Part shown: one piece after another, positions 1-6,542 of the stretch | Layout of the letters: each line of letters starts with the position of its first letter | How positions within the stretch are numbered: position 1 is the first letter of the stretch | Assembly: GCA_030674155.1 (NCBI GenBank) | Contig: CM060337.1 | Span: 37,892,452-37,902,451 of the forward strand | Source: Stramonita haemastoma | Taxonomy: Eukaryota; Mollusca; Gastropoda; Neogastropoda; Muricidae | DNA length: 10,000 bases | Direction of reading: 5' to 3' | Program-made: the position numbers and the translations under genes | The notes under the pieces: generated by a model | Databases searched by the model: none | What the model was told of the DNA's origin: nothing | What the model saw: the letters and a program-made list of their open reading frames with translations, nothing else

Positions 1-67
1 ATGCTTTTTTTTTTTCTTGTCTGCTTCAATGTTTCTTCCCTGCATATGTGTGTGTTTGTTTTTTTAA

Positions 68-353
68 ATTCTTTTATACCGAGGATAATGGAATAAGCAC
101 TCTTGTGCTTGTACTTTTTTACATCCAGTCCCCGTGTGTATGTAGTTTTGTAAATGTCATCTGTTCCTACCGGCACACGATGGCCTACTCTTACGAACAG
201 CGGAACAGTAACGTGTGCGCAAGATGTTCTGCGTGCGTTCACTCACGGGGCCTCGGTTTATAGTCTCATCCGAAAGACTTTCTGGGAGAGTGGAGTCAGC
301 ACTGATGTTAACTCCAGGAGAAAAATCCCCTCGAACGGGAATCGAACCCTTTC
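68..353 (-). mobile_element. SINE-like element, copy 1 (head truncated)
   Basis: This segment matches 3082-3370 over almost its full length, with shared blocks such as acatccagtccccgtgtgta, gcaagatgttctgcgtgcgt and ggggcctcggtttatagtct. On the minus strand the 5' end carries GGTTCGATTCC (338-348), a perfect tRNA internal promoter B box. This points to a Pol III-type SINE reading right to left. The 3' end (plus-strand left side) has a small hairpin aagcac-tctt-gtgctt, then an AT/T-rich tail. The A-box part of the head is missing; the copy runs into the GT/GC microsatellite at 354. No protein is encoded. Confidence 0.75.
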
Positions 354-382
354 TTTGTGTGTGTGTGTGTGTGTGTGCGCGC

Positions 383-413
<31 letters not shown>

Positions 414-515
414 TGTGCGTGGGGTGTGTGTGTGTGTGTGCGCGCGCGCGTCTGTGTGTGTGTGCGTGCGTGTGTGTGTGTGCATGCGTGCGTGCGTGCG
501 TGCGTGGGGTGCGTG
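354..515. repeat. Compound (GT)n/(GC)n microsatellite
   Basis: About 160 bp of almost uninterrupted purine-pyrimidine alternation: GT runs, a GC block at about 377-398, a second short GC block near 440-450, and a GCGT run near 481-508. Open frames across it encode only Cys-Val or His-Thr strings and are not genes. Confidence 0.97.
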
Positions 516-519
516 TATG

Positions 520-590
520 AGACGTGTACACAAGATGCTCTGTGTGAGCTTGTAAACAGGATCACTGTTCACAGTCTCACCCTCAGGCCT
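520..590 (-). mobile_element. Diverged fragment of the same SINE-like family
   Basis: The stretch acgtgtacacaagatgctct (about 521-540) and the following tgtgagctt and cacagtctcaccctc parallel acgtgtgcgcaagatgttct and the tagtctcatccg part of copy 1. The middle is altered. It lies just past the GT/GC tract, so the microsatellite sits between two pieces of the same repeat family in the same orientation. The limits are approximate because divergence is high. Confidence 0.4.
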
Positions 591-786
591 TTGACAATAT
601 TTAGATTGTCATCAGAGATTCTGATTCCAAGGTTTAGTTTTTCTTCTTTTTTTGTTGTTGCTACCTCATCTTCTGTGAACCACTGGATCTGAGACAATTT
701 TCTTTCTTTGCATGATGATCAGTGACAATGAGGATGGTGTAGTAATGCCACTATGGAAAAGCATCTGCTTTGAGACCACGTCACAC

Positions 787-789
<3 letters not shown>

Positions 790-883
<94 letters not shown>

Positions 884-888
884 CTCTC
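790..888. repeat. (CT)n microsatellite
   Basis: About 45 near-perfect CT dinucleotides with one interruption near 880. The strand is pure pyrimidine for roughly 98 bp. Open frames across it (Ser-Leu or Arg-Glu strings) are low-complexity artefacts. Confidence 0.97.
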
Positions 889-1204
889 AAGAAAGACTCC
901 CTTCTGCACGTACAGTTAACAGAAACCTGGCACAGTTTAGCAGTGCATTCTGCATCGTAGACGTTCCCCAGCTTGACATCATGGAGGAAAGAGGTGGGGG
1001 GTGTATGTCTCCTAGAATATGTCTCCTGTGTCATCCATGTCACCTCAGAATCATAATGACATCGAAAGTACACACTGGATGAGAAGTTTGTGTATACGGC
1101 TGTTTTCAAGAACCTGGCAGGGTTTTTATTTTATTTTTGTACTTAGCTTTGTCAGTCATGATGTAAGCAGAGCACCGAGTCCTATGTTAACATAAGCTAT
1201 ACTA
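889..1204. other. Unique sequence, no recognised gene
   Basis: Non-repetitive spacer between two microsatellites. On the minus strand an open frame covers 889-1109 and continues as Arg-Glu through the CT tract. Its non-repetitive part contains five cysteines and an NCT sequon, but no family pattern I recognise and no convincing splice pair. I treat it as intronic spacer. Confidence 0.5.
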
Positions 1205-1225
1205 AAAATAATAATAATAATAATG

Positions 1226-1270
<45 letters not shown>
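1205..1270. repeat. (AAT)n microsatellite
   Basis: About 20 AAT units with one GAT variant near 1224, ending in an aaataaatataaataaa stretch. It lies 50 bp before the 33-bp minisatellite. Confidence 0.97.
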
Positions 1271-1275
<5 letters not shown>

Positions 1276-1320
1276 TAAATAAAACATCGCCTATGCTTTG
1301 ACATGTGGTGTTAGATTTCT

Positions 1321-2809
1321 TCAATTCATCACAACAATGATGTAGAGATTGTCTTCATCAAAACAGTGATGCAGAGATTGTCTTCATCCATCACAACAAT
1401 GATGTAGAGATTGTCTTCATTCATCACAACAGTGATGTAGAGATTGTCTTCATCCATCACAACAATGATGTAGAGATTGTCTTCATCCATCACAACAGTG
1501 ATGTAGAGATTGTCTTCATCCTTTACAACAGTGATGTAGAGATTGTCTTCATTCATCACAACAGTGATGTAGAGATTGTCTTCATCCTTTACAACAGTGA
1601 TGTAGAGATTGTCTTCATCCATCACAATGATGTAGAGATTGTCTTCATCCATCACAACAGTGATGTAGAGATTGTCTTCATTCATCACAACAATGATGTA
1701 GAGATGGTCTTCATCCGTCACAACAGTGATGTAGAGATTGTCTTCATCCATCACAATGATGTAGAGATTGTCTTCATCCATCACAACAGTGATGTAGAGA
1801 TTGTCTTCATTCATCACAACAATGATGTAGAGATGGTCTTCATCCGTCACAACAGTGATGTAGAGATTGTCTTCATCCATCACAACAGTGATGTAGAGAT
1901 TGTCTTCATCTGAGATTGTCTTCATCCATCACAACAGTGATGTAGAGATTGTCTTCATCCTTTACAACAGTGATGTAGAGATTGTCTTCATCCATCACAA
2001 CAATGATGTAGAAATTGTCTTCATCCATCACAACAGTGATGTAGAGATTGTCTTCATCCGTCACAACAGTGATGTAGAGATTGTCTTCATCCGTCACAAC
2101 AGTGATGTAGAGATTGTCTTCATCATCACAACAGTGATGTAGAGATTGTCTTCATCCATCGCAACAGTGATGTAGAGATTGTCTTCATCACAACAATGAT
2201 GTAGAGATTGTCTTCATCCATCACAACAGTGATGTAGAGATTGTCTTCATTCATCACAACAGTGATGTAGAGATTGTCTTCATTCATCACAACAGTGATG
2301 TAGAGATTGTCTTCATTCATCACAACAGTGATGTAGAGATTGTCTTCATTCATCACAACAGTGATGTAGAGATTGTCTTCATTTATCACAACGTGATGTA
2401 GAGATTGTCTTCATTCATCACAACAGTGATGTAGAGATTGTCTTCATTCATCACAACAGTGATGCAGAGATTGTCTTATCATCACAACATGGTGTAGAGA
2501 TTGTCTTCATCCATCACAACAATGGTGTAGAGATTGTCTTCATCCATCACAACAATGATGTAGAGATTGTCTTCATCCATCACAACAGTGATATAGAGAT
2601 TGTCTTCATCCGTCACAACAATGATGTAGAGATTGTCTTCATCCATCGCAACAGTGATGTAGAGATTGTCTTCATCCTCACAACAGTGATGTAGAGATTG
2701 TCTTCATTCATCACAACAATGATGTAGAGATTGTCTTCATCACAACAGTGATGTAAGATTGTCTTCATCCATCACAACAATGATGTAGAGATTGTCTTCA
2801 TCTATCACA
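1321..2809. repeat. 33-bp minisatellite, about 45 units
   Basis: Tandem head-to-tail units made of tgatgtagagattgtcttca followed by tccatcacaacag (33 bp). Variants include atccgtc, attcatc, atccttt, and caatg in place of cagtg. Some units lack 3 bp, and further right others lack 1-5 bp. Each unit contains CATCAC-aaca-GTGATG, a potential 6-bp hairpin (5 bp in the caatg variant). Because 33 is a multiple of 3, long open frames appear by chance on both strands (11-residue period such as DEDNLYITVVM); these are not credible genes. The array lies in the presumed receptor intron. Confidence 0.97.
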
Positions 2810-3081
2810 TCTCGCAACATAACAACCAATATTCTCCCCTGAAAGAGAACACATCTCTGAAATCAGAAAATGGCTGCCTACACGGGAGAAATACTTGAAA
2901 AACAGCCATACACGAAAACTTCTCATCCAATGTGAATTGACGGTTTCACGGTAATTTTCATGCGTATTGAGTTATGCAGGGTGTATAATTATTCTAAGTG
3001 ACGTAAGGTATCCAGCTAGGAAACACTCAACAACAATATTGGTAACAGTTTGTGATGCTGACAATTTTTAAAAATATATAT
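2810..3081. other. Unique intronic spacer, nothing recognised
   Basis: AT-rich, non-repetitive sequence between the 33-bp minisatellite and SINE-like copy 2. I see no LDLa-type exon, no long open frame and no RNA-gene pattern. Confidence 0.55.
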
Positions 3082-3403
3082 ATTCTTTTATATGGAGGAT
3101 GATGGAAATAAGCACTCTTGTGCTTTTTTTTTACATCCAGTCCCCGTGTGTATGCAGTTTTGTAAATGTCATCTGTTCCCACCCGCACTCGATGGCCTAC
3201 ACTTACGAAAAACGGAACAGGATTTAACGTGTACGCAAGATGTTCTGCGTGCGTTCACAACACACGGGGCCTCGGTTTATAGTCTCATTCGAAGGATTTG
3301 GGGGGAGAGTGGAGTCCGCACTGATGTTAACTCCAGGAGAAAAATCTTCTCGACCAGGAATCGAGCCCGGGTCGTCAAATTATGCTGATTGTCTACGCCT
3401 GCT
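3082..3403 (-). mobile_element. SINE-like element, copy 2 (most complete)
   Basis: This is the fullest copy in the window. On the minus strand it begins with a tRNA-like head: an A-box-like GGCGTAGACAATCAGC (about 3384-3400), then B box GGCTCGATTCC (3357-3367, one change from consensus). A body shared with copies 1 and 3 follows, then a 3' hairpin aagcac-tctt-gtgctt and an AT-rich tail next to atatatat. It lies in the receptor intron, antisense to the gene. Its head ends about 70 bp before the splice acceptor, separated only by the CTGT tract. Molluscan tRNA-derived SINE families are known, but I cannot name this one. Confidence 0.75.
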
Positions 3404-3420
3404 GTCTGTCTGTCTGTCTA

Positions 3421-3464
<44 letters not shown>
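3402..3464. repeat. (CTGT)n microsatellite at the splice acceptor
   Basis: About 15 CTGT/GTCT tetranucleotides with one interruption (ctagtctg, about 3418-3425). The tract ends 6 bp before the acceptor AG and supplies most of the pyrimidine-rich stretch in front of it. Confidence 0.95.
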
Positions 3465-3469
3465 TTTGC

Positions 3470-3471
3470 AG
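3470..3471 (+). promoter_or_regulatory. Splice acceptor of the receptor exon
   Basis: The sequence cttttgcag ends at 3471, and the LDLa cysteine codon TGT starts at 3472. Upstream in the same frame there is only the translated CTGT microsatellite, which is not LDLa-like, so the exon boundary must lie here. The C-x6-C-x5-C spacing after the junction is exactly that of the second half of an LDLa module, so the intron interrupts the domain before its third cysteine. A second AG at 3480-3481 is a weaker alternative that would drop this cysteine. Confidence 0.8.
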
Positions 3472-5509
3472 TGTTATGCAGGCAGCCGGTTCTGTGACGG
3501 TCAGGTGGAGTGTGTGAACGAAGACGATGAAAGCTACTGCTCCCTGGCCAAAGGAAGAGAGTACGAAGGGGAGACGGCCCCTGCCCCGCCAGCTATCGTG
3601 GACTTTGCCAAAAACGGCACCACCACCTTCACACCGCTGATCAGAGATGGCGGAGATGAGCAGCAGTCGTCCGTCACTTGTCCCGAGACGCATTACCAGT
3701 GCGCCGATAACGGCTACTGCTACCCCATCTTCACCCTCTGTAACGGTCATCACGACTGTCCAGACCACGAGGACGAAGCCGAGTGTGAGAGTTACACCTG
3801 CCCTGGTCACTTTCGCTGCTTTGCTTCCAAGATCTGCCTGCATCCCCTGCAGGTGTGTGACGGCATCTACCAGTGTCCCCGGTCTGAAGACGAGTTGCTG
3901 TGTGACCTGCGCTGCCCGCCAGGTTGCACGTGCCATGGCCTGGCTTTCACCTGTGGCCGGGCTTTGTCCGCCTCCCTCTACCCTGACCTGCGTTACCTGG
4001 ACGTGAGGAGGACAGGTATGAGGTTGCCTCAGGTGAGGGAGAACGTCATGTTGATCTACCTCAGCCTTGCCGACTGCCAGCTACAGAGCGTTGACAATGT
4101 CACCTTACCCAATCTGATCACCTTGGATCTGAGCCGTAATAAACTGGCAGGTGTTCCTTTCACGCTGTTGATCCTTGTTCCAAAGCTGAGGACGTTGTTT
4201 CTATCAGGTAACCCCATCCAATATTTCCTTGCCATGGACGACAACACAACACAACCTTTTCAGCACATCCACACCCTGGACCTGTCCATGACTCCTCTTG
4301 TCACACTGGATCAAGGGCTGGTCCAGATCTTTCCTGGCCTCAGGAGGCTCAACCTTCTCTCACTGCGGTACCCAGCACGTGACCGGACCAGGCTTACAGC
4401 CAATGAAAAGCCTCAAGATACTGGACATGGTGGGCTGTCCAATGACAGAGATCAACAGAGACCTCTTGCTTGGTCTGAATCAACTGCAAACTGTATACAG
4501 TGACAACTACAAGCTGTGCTGCGCAACCAGTCTTGTCACAGACTCCATTGATTGCCAAGCTCCCCAGGACGAAATCTCTTCGTGTCAGGATCTCCTTCGC
4601 TCCAATTTGTACAGAGTGATTCTGGGAGTCTTCAACAGCTTGGCCTTGCTAGGGAATGGGGTTAGCTTCATCTTCCGTCTGTCTTCTTTGAGGGGCAGTG
4701 GCTCTCCAGGCTTCAGTGTCTTTGTCCTTCACCTGTGTCTGTCGGATTTCCTGATGGGGGTTTACCTGACGGTGATAGGTCTGGCTGACAGGCTGTATCA
4801 GAATGTCTACGTTTGGCAAGACACAACGTGGAGACACAGCGCTGCTTGCAAGATTGCCGGGTTTCTGTCGTTGATCTCTTGCGAAGTGTCCGCCTTCATC
4901 ATCTGTCTGATTACGCTAGATCGCTTCCTTGTGGTTCGTTTTCCCCTGAGCTTCCTGCACTTCAAAGGCTGGAACGCGCAGTTGGCTTCCTGCCTGTCCT
5001 GGGCAGTGGGCTTTGCGCTGTCTGTTGTCCCGCTGATGCCTGCAGCAGATCACTGGCAGTTCTACAGTCAGACTGGGATCTGCGTACCTCTGCCTGTGAC
5101 CAGGAAACAGTTTGCTGGTCGTAGCTACTCCTTCGGTATCATGATCGTCCTCAATTTCGTTCTGTTCGTGGTGATTGCAGTGGGTCAGATAGCCATTTAC
5201 TGGTCCATACGCTCTAACACGATGAAAGGGGGGCAGTCCACACAGCGTTCCCAGGACACCAGCATAGCTCGGCGGCTGTTCACGGTGGCCATGACAGACT
5301 TCTTCTGCTGGTTTCCCATCGGGCTGCTGGGACTGCTGGCTTCTATGGGCGTGCCTGTGTCAGGGGAGCTCAACGTGGCCATGGCCATCATAGTTATGCC
5401 CCTCAACTCCGCTCTGAACCCCTTCTTGTACACGCTGAATTTGATGTTGCAGAAAAGGGAGAAGGAGAAAGAGGCCAAGCTTTTGAAATGGATAGAATCT
5501 CAAAAATAG
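3472..5509 (+). CDS. GRL101-like LDLa/LRR G-protein-coupled receptor, 3'-terminal exon, one frame break near 4357
   Basis: This is the last exon of a leucine-rich-repeat GPCR, a plasma-membrane receptor of the Lymnaea GRL101 / relaxin-receptor type; the ligand cannot be told from sequence. Translation from 3472 gives the second half of an LDLa module (3472-3540), a Pro/Thr linker, two full LDLa modules (3679-3786, 3799-3903), a CPPGCTC N-cap (3913-3954) and LRRs to about 4490. After a one-base frame change near 4357 come a hinge (YKLCC, then DEISSCQDLL) and seven helices at about 4607-4678, 4709-4786, 4847-4933, 4973-5041, 5123-5203, 5270-5347 and 5366-5437. Diagnostic residues are GN in TM1, LSDFLMG in TM2, Cys before TM3 and its partner in ICVPLPV, LDRF ending TM3, CWFP in TM6 and NPFLY in TM7. 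The tail is short (about 23 residues) and rich in Lys/Glu. N-glycosylation sequons NGT, NVT and NTT are present. The start lies in exons outside the window. Family is certain; whether the copy is active is not. Confidence 0.93.
4354..4363 (+). other. Single-base frame break inside an LRR of the receptor
   Basis: The LDLa/LRR half is open in the frame of codons starting at 4321, up to a stop at 4501-4503. The hinge and 7TM half are open in the frame of codons starting at 4358. The upstream frame reads GLRRLNL and the downstream frame continues SHCGTQHVTGPGLQPM, which together match the LRR pattern. The switch is therefore confined to about 4354-4360, where a cttctct run has one base too many (or two too few). 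No intron can explain it: the nearest GT..AG pair (4368-4399) is only 32 nt, and removing it gives the wrong frame. Confidence 0.85.
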
Positions 5510-5570
5510 TTCAGTGCCCCCAAAAAGAGGTCAAGCTTTGGAATGGATAGAATCTCAAAAATAGTTCAGT
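5468..5570 (+). repeat. Short tandem duplication spanning the receptor stop codon
   Basis: 5468-5515 (aaagaggccaagctttt through atagttcagt) recurs at 5524-5570 with two substitutions and a one-base deletion, separated by tgccccca-type sequence. The first copy encodes the C-terminal EAKLLKWIESQK and stop (5507-5509). The second lies wholly in the 3' UTR and carries a cryptic ATG. Confidence 0.9.
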
Positions 5571-6431
5571 ACCAGTCGCAGCGATTGTTGAGGCGTTGTT
5601 TTGTTTTAGGTGGATTTTTTTATACTCTCAATGTGTTTTTTCCTATTTTTAAAGTTGTTCCTGCAGTGAAAGTGATATCCTATTTTGCTTTTAGGGTAAG
5701 CGAGATCTTCTGTCGTTTGATTTTCGATTTTGACATTTTGTTTTTAAATATGCAAGTGTCAAAAGTATCGGAACAGTGGTCGATGTTGTGTGTGCATGTA
5801 TGTGTGTGTCAGATCTTTTCTCTTCCTCGAATTTGTTACATTTAGGCAATGTTAAACTTATCTTCACTAACTTAGAGCTGTTGATTCTGTTTTCTGATAA
5901 GGACAGTGAATATTAATGGCTTCAAAACTTATCATCGGAACAGCTCCCTTGTGGTTGAATTTAAAGTTTAAAACAAGTAGTAACAGACCTGACATTGCTG
6001 GTCCAACAGCAAGACTTTGCTGGATGGTTTTTAAAAGAAAGTATTTACAAGACACAAGATACAACTTTTATTGTCCACTTACTCTTGAAAAAATGTCTGT
6101 CGGCTGCACAATGCAACGTTGAACACACGATGTCAGTAGACTTTGCTAGTCCATTGCCATAACTTTGCTACCATCTGAGCAAGGGAAGAAATTTTGGTAA
6201 CAGACAATTTTCAAATAGTAATCTAACAATTTCATAGGAGCACTGCAAACAAAATTAAATGAAAAAGCTAAAAAAAAAAAAAAATGTAACTGATACCTTT
6301 TCTAAATTCCATAATGTTACAGTAGTTAAAATAAAGCGTAAATTAATTTTAAAAAGCAATGTTAATACTGTAAATTAGCCTTTGATTTGTGTACTCTACA
6401 AGATTCAGCGCGACATAAATCCCATATTATA
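5571..6431 (+). other. AT-rich 3' flank / probable 3' UTR of the receptor
   Basis: No credible gene is seen; the open frames here are short and unrecognised. It holds ATTAAA at 6254-6259, followed by an A15 run at 6270-6284, and AATAAA at 6330-6335. Another AATAAA lies just beyond, at 6521-6526. Any of these could be the polyadenylation signal; the sequence alone does not decide. Confidence 0.5.
6330..6335 (+). terminator. Candidate polyadenylation signal AATAAA
   Basis: First canonical AATAAA on the plus strand after the receptor stop, about 820 bp downstream. ATTAAA at 6254-6259 and AATAAA at 6521-6526 are alternatives. In DNA this AT-rich the hexamer also arises by chance. Confidence 0.35.
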
Positions 6432-6482
6432 TCATTATTATTACTTTATTATTACTATTATTATTATTATTATTATTATTAT
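6432..6482. repeat. (ATT)n microsatellite
   Basis: Imperfect ATT/TTA tract, perfect over the last 30 bp or so, ending about 60 bp before the 44-bp minisatellite. Confidence 0.95.
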
Positions 6483-6542
6483 AGACTTAATTCTAAATCT
6501 TAGAAAGACACTGCAGTAAAAATAAAGCGCAAAATAACCCTA

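Noticed and set aside
338..348. A genuine tRNA gene on the minus strand
   Set aside because: Only the B-box arm is tRNA-like; no acceptor stem, anticodon arm or A box is complete here. It is the head of a SINE-like copy.
889..1109. Minus-strand open frame with five cysteines and an NCT sequon, possibly an exon
   Set aside because: Its openness partly depends on the CT tract, no domain spacing fits a known family, and the acceptor/donor-like sites beside it are weak. Transcript evidence would be needed to revive it.
1329..1925. 198-codon minus-strand open frame with an 11-residue repeat
   Set aside because: It follows directly from a 33-bp tandem repeat whose unit lacks stops in that frame. 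It has no unique sequence, signal or promoter, and the same array breaks frame further right.
3418..3936. 172-codon minus-strand open frame opposite the receptor
   Set aside because: It is the antisense shadow of the LDLa/LRR coding exon and ends in the translated CTGT microsatellite.
4368..4399. A GT..AG mini-intron to explain the receptor frame change
   Set aside because: At 32 nt it is too short for a spliceosomal intron, and removing it does not bring the downstream 7TM frame into phase.
5543..5845. 100-codon plus-strand open frame after the receptor stop
   Set aside because: Its ATG comes from the duplicated 3' end read in another frame, and its hydrophobic composition comes from T-rich 3' UTR sequence.
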